From Bacillota bacterium (GTDB taxonomy: Bacteria; Bacillota; Clostridia; Acetivibrionales; DSM-2933), in the NCBI GenBank assembly GCA_023430975.1, contig JAEYYB010000146.1, forward strand, positions 42,730 to 106,729: 64,000 nucleotides of DNA, given 5' to 3'. Position numbers and translations under genes: made by a program. Below are positions 35,097 to 43,618 of the stretch, piece by piece. How positions within the stretch are numbered: position 1 is the first letter of the stretch; the number at the start of each line of letters is the position of its first letter. The notes under the pieces were generated by a model. The model did not search any database and was not told the origin of the DNA. It saw nothing but the letters and a program-made list of their open reading frames with translations.

Positions 35097-36039
35097 TGGA
35101 ATCCACCACAGGGACCTTTATCTTTTCCAGAATTGAGTCTAAAATATCCGCTGCATTTATTTTCTTTAGTTTGGCTTCCTGCTTAAGTACAATTCTATGA
35201 GAAAGAACAGGAACCACCATATATTTAATATCTTCTGGCATAACAAAATTCCTGTTGTTATAGAAGGCCCATGCCTGGGCTGCCTTAAACAGTGCAATTG
35301 ATCCTCTTGGGCTTGATCCAAGTATTATATCATTGTGTTTTCTTGTGCTTGAAACTATATCAACTATGTAATCATTAAGAGTTTTATCTACATGTACTTC
35401 TTTTATCTCATCCTGTATTTTAATTATTTGCTCACCGGTGGCTACGCTTTCTAAAGCCTCTATGGGATTTGACTGCCTGAACCTGTTTAGTATGTAGCTT
35501 TCTTCACCTGGAGTTGGATAACCGATGGATATTTTCATAAAGAATCTGTCTAATTGGGCTTCTGGAAGGGGAAAGGTACCTAGATATTCGATGGGGTTCT
35601 GAGTTGCTAACACCATAAAGGGTTTTGGAACTTTATGTGTTACTCCGTCGACTGTTACCTGATTTTCTTCCATAACTTCTAGAAGACTTGCCTGAGTTTT
35701 GGGTGAAGTTCTGTTAATCTCGTCTGCCAGTATAATCTGGCTCATGACGGCACCAGGGCGATACTCAAAGTCACCTGTTTTTTGATTGTACATGGAAAAA
35801 CCTGTAATGTCCGATGGCAATATATCAGGGGTAAATTGAATTCTTTTGAAGGATGCACTTATTGATCTTGACAGAGATGATATAAGACTTGTTTTTCCTA
35901 CTCCGGGAACATCTTCAATGAGTACATGTCCGTTACATATTAGAGATATAAGTGCCAATTCTACAGATTTTCTTTTGCCCACAATTACTTTTTCCACGTT
36001 TTCAACAATGCTGTTTAGTACTTTAACTGAATTCTCCAT
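35089..36039 (-). CDS. MoxR family AAA+ ATPase
   Basis: 316 residues with Walker A (IEDVPGVGKTSLISSL), Walker B (IILADEINRTSPKTQASLLEVMEE), sensor 1 (MVLATQNPIEYLGTFPLPEAQLDRFFM) and sensor 2 (SSPRGSIALFKAAQAWAF). This is the typical MoxR core plus C-terminal lid. MoxR ATPases act as chaperones in assembly of specific protein complexes, here presumably with the DUF58 and transglutaminase proteins that follow. It is the first gene of a three-gene operon. AAAGGAGAAAAT precedes the start. Confidence 0.95.
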   Translation of the reverse strand: MENSVKVLNSIVENVEKVIVGKRKSVELALISLICNGHVLIEDVPGVGKTSLISSLSRSISASFKRIQFTPDILPSDITGFSMYNQKTGDFEYRPGAVMSQIILADEINRTSPKTQASLLEVMEENQVTVDGVTHKVPKPFMVLATQNPIEYLGTFPLPEAQLDRFFMKISIGYPTPGEESYILNRFRQSNPIEALESVATGEQIIKIQDEIKEVHVDKTLNDYIVDIVSSTRKHNDIILGSSPRGSIALFKAAQAWAFYNNRNFVMPEDIKYMVVPVLSHRIVLKQEAKLKKINAADILDSILEKIKVPVVDSNV

Positions 36040-36164
36040 TATTTTCTCCTTTTTCTGTCTAATGATGAGTTTTCATTGCATTAGTAATGTTGTGAAAGCT
36101 AACTTTCAAACATTACTTGTTACTTAAAAGCACTATAGTCGAATTTATTATATCTAAATATATA

Positions 36165-36224
36165 TTAAAAGTATTATTAATCTTGTATTTACAAGAGCAA
36201 ATGTAAAAGATTAATAACTTTTAA
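36165..36224. repeat. Short (60-bp) form of the dispersed palindromic element
   Basis: Starts TTAAAAGTATTATTAATCTT and ends AAGATTAATAACTTTTAA, arms of the 95-bp family with the centre deleted, leaving TACAAGAGCAAATGTA in the middle. TA flanks both sides (36163-36164, 36225-36226). It lies between the MoxR operon and ldh. Confidence 0.75.
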
Positions 36225-36440
36225 TAAAAATATTATATTATAAAATTATAAGATATTGAAGAGAAAAAATATGAAAACGGCCGGAAATAAAAAATGTGAC
36301 AAGGATTTACACAAATGCAGTAAAAGTAAAATTGGCTTGGAAAATTGTGCACACCATATCGCAATTTTCTTAATGCTTTACAGTAATCATATTAAATATT
36401 GTGCAATATATAAAGTCATGATCAAATATATCCATGATCA

Positions 36441-36494
36441 AAGATAACTTCCGCTATAAATTTCACTTAAGTATTAGAAAGCGGAAGTTATCTT
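36441..36494. terminator. 15-bp perfect hairpin downstream of ldh
   Basis: AAGATAACTTCCGCT (36441-36455) pairs perfectly with AGCGGAAGTTATCTT (36480-36494). It lies 35 bases past the ldh stop on the minus strand. There is no T tract, so it may be a processing or stabilising structure as well as a terminator. The remaining space 36225-36440 holds only a doubtful 63-codon ORF. Confidence 0.55.
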
Positions 36495-36528
36495 CATGTG
36501 TGCCATAAAACAAAGATATGTATGACTA

Positions 36529-37479
36529 TCACAATCTCAGTGTAGCGGCGGCTTCCTTTAAAGCACTGGCAGATTTTGAAAGTAGCATCAATTCTTCATC
36601 ACTAATGGGCACATCAAGAACTTTGACGATTCCTTGCCTGTTTACCAGTGACGGAAGGCTTAAGGCTATATCACTAATTCCATAATGTCCCTCGATCATG
36701 CTTGATACAGTGAGAATTGAGTTTTCATTTCTCACTATGGCCTCTACAATACGCCTTACTGCTAATGCTACGGCATAATAAGTGGCACCTTTTTTATCTA
36801 TTATATGATATGCAGCGTTTTTAACATTTTGGAAAATTTCTTCTCTTGTAGCCTCACCAAGGCACATTTCAAGGCTTTGGCAGTATTTTTCCATTGGGAT
36901 CCCTGCAATGGTTGCAAGGCTCCATGTAGGGACTTCGGTATCTCCATGTTCCCCTATTATGTAAGCATGAACGTTTCTAGGATCGATATCTACCTTTTGT
37001 CCGATAAGATATCTGAATCTGGAGGTATCAAGCACTGTTCCCGAGCCGATAATTCTGTTTTTGGGGAAGCCGGAAAGCTTATAGGTTACATAAGTCAGGA
37101 TATCAACAGGGTTTGTAACAACAAGTATAATACATTCGGTATTATATTTTAATATCTGTTCTATTATGCCCTTGAATATTTCAGTGTTCTTTTTAACAAG
37201 GTCAATTCTTGTTTCACCCGGCTTCTGATTTGCACCTGCAGTGAGGATAACAATATCAGCTCCTGCACAATCCTTGTAATCCCCGTTATACATATCAACT
37301 GGTCTTACAAAGGGCATGCCGTGATTCATATCCATAACCTCTCCCTCTGCTTTTTCTTTGTTTATATCAATTAAAACAATCTCGGAAACAAGTCCGCTTA
37401 CCATCAGTGTATATGCTGTGGTTGATCCAACAAAACCTGCCCCTACAATAGCCACTTTTACTATTCTCTCTTTGTTCAT
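36529..37479 (-). CDS. ldh: L-lactate dehydrogenase
   Basis: 316 residues: NAD-binding GAGFVGSTTAYTLM, the arginine-bearing loop ILTAGANQKPGETRIDLV, VTNPVDILTYVTYK, the substrate Arg in LDTSRFRYLIG, and the catalytic His in IGEHGDTEVPTWS. The Gln before K-P in ANQKPGETR marks lactate rather than malate dehydrogenase. It reduces pyruvate to L-lactate with NADH, and the bacterial enzymes are usually activated by fructose 1,6-bisphosphate. The start at 37479 has GGAGGTGATC directly upstream; the longer frame from 37497 would place the ribosome binding site inside the gene. Divergent from cinA. Confidence 0.96.
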   Translation of the reverse strand: MNKERIVKVAIVGAGFVGSTTAYTLMVSGLVSEIVLIDINKEKAEGEVMDMNHGMPFVRPVDMYNGDYKDCAGADIVILTAGANQKPGETRIDLVKKNTEIFKGIIEQILKYNTECIILVVTNPVDILTYVTYKLSGFPKNRIIGSGTVLDTSRFRYLIGQKVDIDPRNVHAYIIGEHGDTEVPTWSLATIAGIPMEKYCQSLEMCLGEATREEIFQNVKNAAYHIIDKKGATYYAVALAVRRIVEAIVRNENSILTVSSMIEGHYGISDIALSLPSLVNRQGIVKVLDVPISDEELMLLSKSASALKEAAATLRL

Positions 37480-37534
37480 AAAGATCACCTCCATCACTGA
37501 TAGTATACCTCTCCTATAATGTTTTAAACAGTGT

Positions 37535-37563
37535 TTGAGTTTTTATAAAGATTTGGCTATAAT
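37535..37563 (+). promoter_or_regulatory. SigmaA-type promoter of cinA
   Basis: TTGAGT (37535-37540) and TATAAT (37558-37563) are separated by 17 bases and stand about 40 bases before the cinA ATG. Confidence 0.7.
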
Positions 37564-37603
37564 TAGCATAGAGTAAATATAATGATATTGCGAGGACTAA
37601 ACA

Positions 37604-38857
37604 ATGAATGAATTTATAAAAGCTGAAATACTAGCAGTTGGAACAGAACTACTTATGGGCCAGATTGCCAATACAAATGCACAGCATATATCGGCAAGGC
37701 TTCCGGAAGTTGGAATTGGTGTTTATTATCATACTGTAGTGGGAGATAATCCATCGAGACTTAAAGATTGCCTGGATTTAGCCTTGAAACGAGCAGATGT
37801 TGTTATTATGACAGGCGGACTTGGACCAACAAAGGATGATCTTACAAAAGAGACAATAGCGGAGTTTTTTAATAGAAAGCTGGTATTGCATCAGGAGAGC
37901 CTCCAAAAGATTGAAGCATTCTTTAATAAACTAAACAGGACTATGACGGAAAATAACAAAAAACAAGCATTTTTACCCGAGGGATCACTGATAATTGAAA
38001 ACAATAACGGCACAGCACCCGGATGTATTATTGAAGACGGAAAAAAGGTTGTTATAATGCTGCCTGGACCGCCAAAGGAAATGAAGCCTATGTTTGATGA
38101 AACGGTTATCGGATATTTCTCAAAAAAGGCAAGCTTTAAAATAGTATCAAGGTTCTTGAGGGTATTCGGGATAGGTGAATCGGCTATGGAGGATAAGATC
38201 ATCGACCTTATAGATGGTCAGACCAATCCTACAATTGCACCCTATGCCAAGGATGGAGAGGTTACATTGAGGATTACGGCTAGGTGTAATAATGACAGGG
38301 AAGGTGAGGAGCTTATAAAGCCTGTGATTGATGAAATAAAAAACAGGCTTGGGGATGCAGTTTATTCAATTGATAATGAAAACCTGGAAGAGGTTGCAGG
38401 TAAGCTTCTTATAAAAAACAACATATCAATTTCGTTTGCAGAATCGTGCACAGGCGGCCTTTTAGCTTCTAAAATTACTGAGATTCCCGGAATATCAGCT
38501 GTGTTTGCAGGTGGTATGGTTACATACAGCAATGAGATTAAGGCAGGATGCCTTGGCGTTAATGAGGAAACCCTAAATACCCACGGTGCTGTGAGTAGTT
38601 CAACTGCAAAAGAAATGGCGATTAACATAAGAAAACAAATGAATACCAAGCTTGGGTTATCTGTAACCGGCATTGCAGGCCCAGGTGGTGCTACCGAAAA
38701 TAAACCGGTTGGGCTTGTTTATGTCGCATTGGCTGATGAGAATGATGTTGTATGCACCAGGTTAAACCTTTGGGGGGACAGGAATAGAATAAGGAATAAC
38801 ACCGTTTTAAATGCTCTTGATATGATAAGGCGGTACATTTTGAAAAACTATAAGTGA
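37604..38857 (+). CDS. cinA: CinA-like protein (competence/damage-inducible, NMN amidohydrolase)
   Basis: 417 residues: an N-terminal molybdopterin-binding-like COG1058 domain (EILAVGTELLMGQIANTN, TGGLGPTKDDLTKE, PGPPKEMKPMF) and a C-terminal CinA domain (about 255-415; SFAESCTGGLLASKITEIPG, SVTGIAGPGG). The C-terminal part deamidates nicotinamide mononucleotide, while the N-terminal part has ADP-ribose pyrophosphatase activity in related proteins. cinA is frequently found upstream of recA, as here (with murJ between them). The start has CGAGGA upstream and a good promoter. Confidence 0.95.
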   Translation: MNEFIKAEILAVGTELLMGQIANTNAQHISARLPEVGIGVYYHTVVGDNPSRLKDCLDLALKRADVVIMTGGLGPTKDDLTKETIAEFFNRKLVLHQESLQKIEAFFNKLNRTMTENNKKQAFLPEGSLIIENNNGTAPGCIIEDGKKVVIMLPGPPKEMKPMFDETVIGYFSKKASFKIVSRFLRVFGIGESAMEDKIIDLIDGQTNPTIAPYAKDGEVTLRITARCNNDREGEELIKPVIDEIKNRLGDAVYSIDNENLEEVAGKLLIKNNISISFAESCTGGLLASKITEIPGISAVFAGGMVTYSNEIKAGCLGVNEETLNTHGAVSSSTAKEMAINIRKQMNTKLGLSVTGIAGPGGATENKPVGLVYVALADENDVVCTRLNLWGDRNRIRNNTVLNALDMIRRYILKNYK

Positions 38858-38914
38858 AATAATCAATAATCAATAATTAATAACACTTTTCATATAGTTT
38901 GGGAGGATACTGAT

Positions 38915-40489
38915 TTGAGTCCTGTACAAAAGAAAAAATTAACCAAAACTGCCCTTATAGTTATGATGTCTATAGTATTAAGCAGGATAACCGGGTTTTT
39001 AAGGGAAATTCTTATTCCTAATATTCTTGGAACCAATGAGGTTGGAGATGCATATGTTATAGCTTTCAGAATTACAGGGCTGATGTACGATCTGCTGGTG
39101 GGAGGTGCAATAGCCGCAGCATTGATTCCGGTTTTATCGGGCTACCTTGCGAGGGATGAAGAAGAGGAAGGCTGGAAAGCTGTAAGCACTTTCTTAAATA
39201 TAGTATTTATAGCCATGATTTTTACCTGTGCTTTAGGCGTTATATTTGCCCCGCAGATCGTTAGTTTTTCCAATGATGTTTTCAATATGAACTTAAAGTC
39301 ATTAGGGCTGGCAGTAAGGCTTACAAGAATACTGTTTCCATCAGTAGCCTTTTTGATGCTTGCAGGCATTACAAATGGAGTTTTAAACTCATACAACAAG
39401 TTTGCAGCCGCTGCATATGGACCTTCAATATATAATATAGGCAGTGCACTAAGTATACTTTTGCTTTCAAGGTTTGGAGTAGAAGCTGTAGCGGTTGGAG
39501 TTATGGCAAGTTCGATAGTATACTTTTTATACCAGTTTGCCTTTGGATTTAAAAATTTTAAATTTTACAAGCTGTCATTTTTCTGGAAGCATGAAGGCTT
39601 TAAAAAGATGTTTTCTTTGGCTGTACCATCTTTGGCTTCATCTTCAATTGTTCAGATTAATATAATAATAACAACTTTCTTTGTTCCGTTTTTTGGTACA
39701 GGTAATGTTACTGCATTTCAGACAGCAGATAGGATATGGCAGATGCCATATGGCGTTTTTGCTCAGGGTATGGGAATAGCCATGCTGCCTATGTTATCGG
39801 CAAACTTGGCAATAGGAGAAATAGCACAGTACAAGAATACCCTATTAAAGGGATTAAAAACAGTTCTGTTTCTGACAGTACCGTCCGCTGTTGCTTTTGT
39901 GGTGTTGAAGGATCCTGTTATTTCTATTTTTAAGCTGTCCAAGAAGTTCAGCGATACTGCAGTAATGAATGCGGGTAATATTCTTATGTTTTTTTCCATA
40001 GCGTTAATAACACAATCTGTGGTAACTATTTTAAACAGGGCTTTTTATGCGGATAATGATGCCAAGACACCTCTTTTTATAGGGATTTCAACTATTTTGT
40101 TAAACGTAGCGTTAAGCTATGTCTTAAGGCACACATCCATGGGGGTTGCGGGAATGGCACTTGCTTACTCGGTTGCAAGTACCGTAAATGCAATTTTGTT
40201 GATGCTGTTTTTAAATAGGAAGATGAAAGGAATATACATAGATAAGATAATGATCTTTATGTCAAAGGTTATTCCTTCAGCACTTCTAATGGGCATGGCA
40301 CTTTATGCAATTAATAGCATTATAGAATTTTCTGATTATTCTAAGATTATTCAGTTGATAATCCTGGCTGCTTATGTAATTATTGGAGTAATAATTTATT
40401 TTGCGGCAGCATTGATATTGAAAATTGATGAAGCACAGAATGCTGTAAATACTATCAAAATGAAGACTAAGAAGGTTCTTAAATACTAG
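38915..40489 (+). CDS. murJ: Lipid II flippase MurJ (MviN family)
   Basis: 524 residues with about 14 membrane helices. MviN/MurJ signatures are clear: TALIVMMSIVLSRITGFLRE at the N-terminus, then DAYVIAFRITGLMYDLLVGG, PYGVFAQGMGIAMLPMLS and LNRAFYADNDAKTPLFIG. MurJ flips lipid II, the peptidoglycan precursor, across the membrane. The start is a TTG at 38915 with GGGAGG 9 bases upstream. It is 57 bases after cinA and on the same strand, perhaps in one operon. The C-terminal tail is basic. Confidence 0.94.
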   Translation: MSPVQKKKLTKTALIVMMSIVLSRITGFLREILIPNILGTNEVGDAYVIAFRITGLMYDLLVGGAIAAALIPVLSGYLARDEEEEGWKAVSTFLNIVFIAMIFTCALGVIFAPQIVSFSNDVFNMNLKSLGLAVRLTRILFPSVAFLMLAGITNGVLNSYNKFAAAAYGPSIYNIGSALSILLLSRFGVEAVAVGVMASSIVYFLYQFAFGFKNFKFYKLSFFWKHEGFKKMFSLAVPSLASSSIVQINIIITTFFVPFFGTGNVTAFQTADRIWQMPYGVFAQGMGIAMLPMLSANLAIGEIAQYKNTLLKGLKTVLFLTVPSAVAFVVLKDPVISIFKLSKKFSDTAVMNAGNILMFFSIALITQSVVTILNRAFYADNDAKTPLFIGISTILLNVALSYVLRHTSMGVAGMALAYSVASTVNAILLMLFLNRKMKGIYIDKIMIFMSKVIPSALLMGMALYAINSIIEFSDYSKIIQLIILAAYVIIGVIIYFAAALILKIDEAQNAVNTIKMKTKKVLKY

Positions 40490-40516
40490 ATTTAAAGCAG
40501 TCAAGGATGTTATTGA

Positions 40517-40550
40517 GAGAAATTGTTGTCCAGCATACACCATTATTTCC
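40517..40550. repeat. Possible copy of a second short repeat family
   Basis: GAGAAATTGTTGT..., ending TACACCATTATTTCC, matches the flanks of the sequence at 61324 (GAGAAATTGT ... TACACCATTATTTCTC). The centre differs. It lies between murJ and the recA promoter. Confidence 0.35.
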
Positions 40551-40572
40551 TAGACATAAAAAACAAAATTTA

Positions 40573-40601
40573 TTGACTCGTTTGAAATAATGATATATAA
40601 T
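40573..40601 (+). promoter_or_regulatory. SigmaA-type promoter of recA
   Basis: TTGACT (40573-40578) and TATAAT (40596-40601) are spaced by 17 bases, about 45 bases before the recA start. Confidence 0.88.
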
Positions 40602-40607
40602 AAACTA

Positions 40608-40619
40608 GAACGGATGTTC
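40608..40619 (+). promoter_or_regulatory. LexA (SOS/Cheo-type) box of recA
   Basis: GAACGGATGTTC matches the Gram-positive LexA pattern GAAC-N4-GTTC. It starts 7 bases after the -10 box, over the transcription start, so LexA binding would block initiation until DNA damage. Confidence 0.88.
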
Positions 40620-40646
40620 GACATGTTCTGCAAGGAGGAATAATTA

Positions 40647-41693
40647 ATGGATAAGAAAAAAGCTTTGGAGATGGCATTAGGTCAGATAGAAAAGCAATTT
40701 GGCAAGGGTGCAGTTATGAAATTGGGAGAAAATTCCCATTTGAGTGTGGAAGTTATACCGACGGGTGCATTGGGACTCGATATAGCTCTGGGTGTTGGTG
40801 GAGTTCCACGTGGAAGAATTGTTGAGGTATATGGACCTGAGTCATCTGGTAAAACAACTGTTGCACTTCATATTGTTGCAGAGGCTCAAAAAGCAGGTGG
40901 AGAAGCTGCTTTTATAGACGCTGAACATGCCCTGGACCCGGTTTATGCAAAAAAATTAGGTGTTGATATAGATAACCTTATTGTATCCCAGCCAGATACA
41001 GGTGAACAAGCTTTGGAAATAGCAGAAGCACTTGTAAGAAGCGGAGCCATTGATGTTATAGTTATTGACTCTGTTGCTGCGTTGGTTCCAAAAGCCGAAA
41101 TTGACGGTGAGATGGGAGATGCCCACGTGGGATTGCAGGCAAGGCTTATGTCTCAGGCACTTAGAAAACTTGCCGGCGTTATAAGCAAGTCCAAAACCAC
41201 AGCGATTTTTATAAACCAGTTGAGAGAAAAAGTTGGTATTATGTTTGGTAACCCTGAAACAACTCCTGGCGGTAGAGCTTTAAAGTTCTATGCATCAGTC
41301 AGATTGGATGTTAGGAAAATTGAAACTATAAAACAAGGCAGTGATATGGTGGGAAACAGAACCAGGGTAAAGGTTGTTAAGAATAAGGTTGCACCGCCAT
41401 TTAAAGAAGCTGAATTTGATATAGTTTATGGAGAAGGTATATCAAAAGAAGGAAATATTCTGGATGTTGGAGTTAACTTGGATATTGTTAATAAGAGCGG
41501 AGCTTGGTTTTCATACAATGGACAGAGAATAGGACAGGGAAGGGAAAATGCCAAGCAGTTCCTGAAGGAAAACAGAGAGCTTTTAAATGAAATAGAAGCC
41601 AAGATAAGAGAAAGCTTAAGTATAACAGTGAGCAAAAATGCCGAGAATCGTATAGAAACAGATGACAACGATATGTTTGAAGATGATGTATAA
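40647..41693 (+). CDS. recA: Recombinase RecA
   Basis: 348 residues, full length. Walker A GPESSGKTTVALH, the LIVSQPDTGEQALEIAE segment, Walker B VIVIDSVAAL, loop L1 EIDGEMGDAHVGLQARLMSQ and the loop L2 region (FINQLREKVGIMFGNPETTPG) are intact, followed by the normal C-terminal domain with an acidic tail (TDDNDMFEDDV). RecA forms filaments on single-stranded DNA, drives strand exchange and stimulates LexA self-cleavage. GCAAGGAGGA precedes the ATG. Regulation by a LexA box is visible upstream. A terminator and then recX follow. Confidence 0.98.
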   Translation: MDKKKALEMALGQIEKQFGKGAVMKLGENSHLSVEVIPTGALGLDIALGVGGVPRGRIVEVYGPESSGKTTVALHIVAEAQKAGGEAAFIDAEHALDPVYAKKLGVDIDNLIVSQPDTGEQALEIAEALVRSGAIDVIVIDSVAALVPKAEIDGEMGDAHVGLQARLMSQALRKLAGVISKSKTTAIFINQLREKVGIMFGNPETTPGGRALKFYASVRLDVRKIETIKQGSDMVGNRTRVKVVKNKVAPPFKEAEFDIVYGEGISKEGNILDVGVNLDIVNKSGAWFSYNGQRIGQGRENAKQFLKENRELLNEIEAKIRESLSITVSKNAENRIETDDNDMFEDDV

Positions 41694-41797
41694 AGCTTTA
41701 TATTGTTATGGAATCTAAAATAAATCGCATTTAAATAAATTAAATGGAAAGTCAACTATTTGCCAATATCAAATCTTATACACTTTTCAAATATAAT

Positions 41798-41827
41798 GGG
41801 GCTTACCCTAATGTAAGGCCCCTTTTT
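41798..41827 (+). terminator. Terminator after recA
   Basis: GGGGCTTAC pairs with GTAAGGCCCC (one bulged base), followed by five Ts, between recA and recX. Confidence 0.85.
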
Positions 41828-41908
41828 ACATATTAAAGTTTATAAAGGCATTTAAGGGATGTAGAAGATGATTAAGTATATTTTAATCATCCCTACGCAG
41901 GTGATCTG

Positions 41909-42520
41909 ATGATTATAACTGATATTAAAAAAAACAAAGACAATGTAATATTGAATATAGACGGGAAATATACTTTGGTGATTTCTGAGGAGGAATATTT
42001 AAGGTTAAACTTGTATGAAAAAACTGAAATAACAAAGGAAGAATTTGATCATATTAATCACCAAATAAATTATAGAAATGCAAAGTCCATTGCAATCAGG
42101 TTTGTATCGTTGAAATTAAGAAGCGAGAAGGAAGTATACAATCGTCTTAATGATGAGGGCTTTGACGAGAATACGGTTTTAAAAACCATAGAAGAATTAA
42201 AGGCAATGGGTTATATAAATGATTTGCTGTATGCAGGTAAGTTTATACACGATAGGTTTAAACTAAAGCCTAAATCTTTAAGAATGCTGAAGTTTGAGCT
42301 TAAGAATAGAGGTATATCGGACTTAATCATTAATGAAGTTTTGGATAAAATGGATATAGATGAAAGTGTTGTTGCAGAAGGCCTGGTTAGAAAAAAGTTC
42401 GGCAAGTATGATCTGAATGATGATAAGATAGTCAGAAAAGCATATTATTTTTTAAGACATAGGGGCTATAGTTCCAATGTTATTGAAAGTGTTCTTAGGA
42501 ATTTTAAGGAAAGTAGATAA
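41909..42520 (+). CDS. recX: Regulatory protein RecX
   Basis: 203 residues, with the three-helix repeats of RecX: RNAKSIAIRFVSLKLRSEKEVYNRLNDEGFDENTV, then MGYINDLLYAGKFIHDRFKLKPKSLRMLKFELKNRGIS, then YYFLRHRGYSSNVIESVLRNF. The N-terminal about 55 residues are an added domain common in Firmicute RecX. RecX binds and caps RecA filaments and so limits RecA activity. It lies 215 bases after recA with a terminator between, and AGGTGATC is the ribosome binding site, so it is expressed by read-through or from its own promoter. Confidence 0.93.
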   Translation: MIITDIKKNKDNVILNIDGKYTLVISEEEYLRLNLYEKTEITKEEFDHINHQINYRNAKSIAIRFVSLKLRSEKEVYNRLNDEGFDENTVLKTIEELKAMGYINDLLYAGKFIHDRFKLKPKSLRMLKFELKNRGISDLIINEVLDKMDIDESVVAEGLVRKKFGKYDLNDDKIVRKAYYFLRHRGYSSNVIESVLRNFKESR

Positions 42521-42738
42521 GGATATAATGTAACAGTAATACATTTAGGTTAAAGTATGGAAAATCAGGGATTTTATTATCTTTAATAATTCGAATATGT
42601 GAAATTTTCATGCGTTTCTTATTGAAATATTCACTTCATAAAACCTTTCTTTAATTGTATTATAAAAATAAGATGGTCAAAATACATTTGTTTATCATAA
42701 GATATCATAAATTATTCCTTATAATGCTCTTAATTATA

Positions 42739-42833
42739 TGAAAAGTGTTAATGATCTTACATTTGTCAGAGCAAATAACAAATGCTTTTGCGGGATTTGC
42801 GATAGACAAATGTAAAAGAGTATTCACTTTTCA
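42739..42833. repeat. Dispersed 95-bp palindromic element, full copy
   Basis: Starts TGAAAAGTGTTAATGATC and ends CACTTTTCA. The matching T-to-G and A-to-C changes at the outer ends keep the arms paired. The centre is GCAAATAACAAATGCTTTTGCGGGATTTGC. The left flank is TA and the right flank is TT. The rest of the recX-downstream space (42521-42738) shows no gene. Confidence 0.88.
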
Positions 42834-42912
42834 TTTAGATATATCAAAATAATAATAGAAATTTTCTTTATTTCACATAATATAAAAGCAATTAGTTTTT
42901 GCTTTTATAAAG

Positions 42913-42958
42913 TAATACATATGTATTAAATTCTATATAATTAAATACATATGCATTA
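42913..42958. promoter_or_regulatory. Two palindromes 30 bp apart upstream of the micro-ORFs
   Basis: TAATACATATGTATTA (42913-42928) is a perfect 16-base palindrome. AAATACATATGCATTA (42943-42958) is a near copy, centre to centre 30 bases, about three helical turns. This is the arrangement expected of a dimeric repressor binding cooperatively next to the two small genes downstream. Confidence 0.5.
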
Positions 42959-42978
42959 CCACCGATTGGAGGTGAGAT

Positions 42979-43077
42979 TTGATAATAAACTTTTTTAGTT
43001 ATGATCAAAAAATAACTTGGTTGGTGAGACAGGGCAATAAAGAAATGAATAAAAGTATAATTAAAAGTAGGTGTTAA
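42979..43077 (+). CDS. Possible micro-protein of 32 residues
   Basis: TTG start at 42979, six bases after a very good GGAGG (within GGAGGTGAG), reading MIINFFSYDQKITWLVRQGN and ending at a TAA one base before the next ATG. No family is recognised. The strong ribosome binding site and the coupling to the following small ORF support translation. It may be a leader peptide, a toxin-like peptide or chance. Confidence 0.35.
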   Translation: MIINFFSYDQKITWLVRQGNKEMNKSIIKSRC

Positions 43078-43078
43078 A

Positions 43079-43261
43079 ATGATTAAACCTAAAAAAAGTA
43101 AGTATGTCAGGTTAACTCAGCATGATAAAGATGTTCTTTTAAGATTGAAAAAGGGTACAGAAAAGACAAGTGGCTATGATAATTTTTTTAAGTACAGCCA
43201 GTTTTTGGCTGAAGGTACAAGCAAGAACCATCAGGAGAAGCAATTCGAAAACATACCGTAA
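43079..43261 (+). CDS. Small hypothetical protein (60 residues)
   Basis: ATG at 43079 with AGGTG upstream. The protein is hydrophilic and strongly basic in its first half (MIKPKKSKYVRLTQHDKDVL, then RLKKGTEKTSGYDNFFKYSQ), with no membrane segment. The first 35 residues could form a short helical DNA- or protein-binding unit, but I recognise no family. It follows the 32-residue ORF by one base and lies behind the paired palindromes, so an autoregulated pair is conceivable. An inverted repeat follows downstream. Confidence 0.4.
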   Translation: MIKPKKSKYVRLTQHDKDVLLRLKKGTEKTSGYDNFFKYSQFLAEGTSKNHQEKQFENIP

Positions 43262-43310
43262 TGCTAAAATAAAAGTGGACATTGCGTTATCTATAAAACC
43301 ATTGATAATG

Positions 43311-43344
43311 ACCTGTTAATTATTTTACCAATTAATTAACAGGT
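43311..43344 (+). terminator. Terminator-like hairpin after the small ORF pair
   Basis: ACCTGTTAATTA (43311-43322) pairs with TAATTAACAGGT (43333-43344), a 12-base perfect stem, followed by TGAATTTTC. There is no long T tract. Between this and 43501 no further gene is visible. Confidence 0.55.
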
Positions 43345-43501
43345 TGAATTTTCTAGTTAGGAAACCATGTAAAACCTTTTTCGTAACATATAATATTACT
43401 TAAAATCACTGTTGTGACATCGCTAATCTTTATACATTTATTAATGTCTTTTTTTAAAGTTATAATCTTATTTTGGCATTTCTTTAAACTATTCCATAAA
43501 A

Positions 43502-43545
43502 ATTAATATATTTTGTTAAGAAAATTAATATAAATTGTTAAGAAA
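43502..43545 (+). repeat. 22-bp tandem repeat upstream of the PilZ gene
   Basis: Two adjoining 22-base units, ATTAATATATTTTGTTAAG followed by AAA, then ATTAATATAAATTGTTAAG followed by AAA, differ at two positions. They end about 75 bases before the PilZ gene start and could be a regulator-binding site. Confidence 0.5.
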
Positions 43546-43618
43546 TTTAATGAAATATACGAAAATAATAACAGGCTACACAAGTTGTAAAAAAACTTTG
43601 AATTGTGGGTGAAAAAAT

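Noticed and set aside
36256..36447. 63-codon ORF with several cysteines between the MoxR operon and ldh
   Set aside because: The start is a TTG without a good ribosome binding site, the composition is not convincing, and its end runs into the 36441 hairpin.
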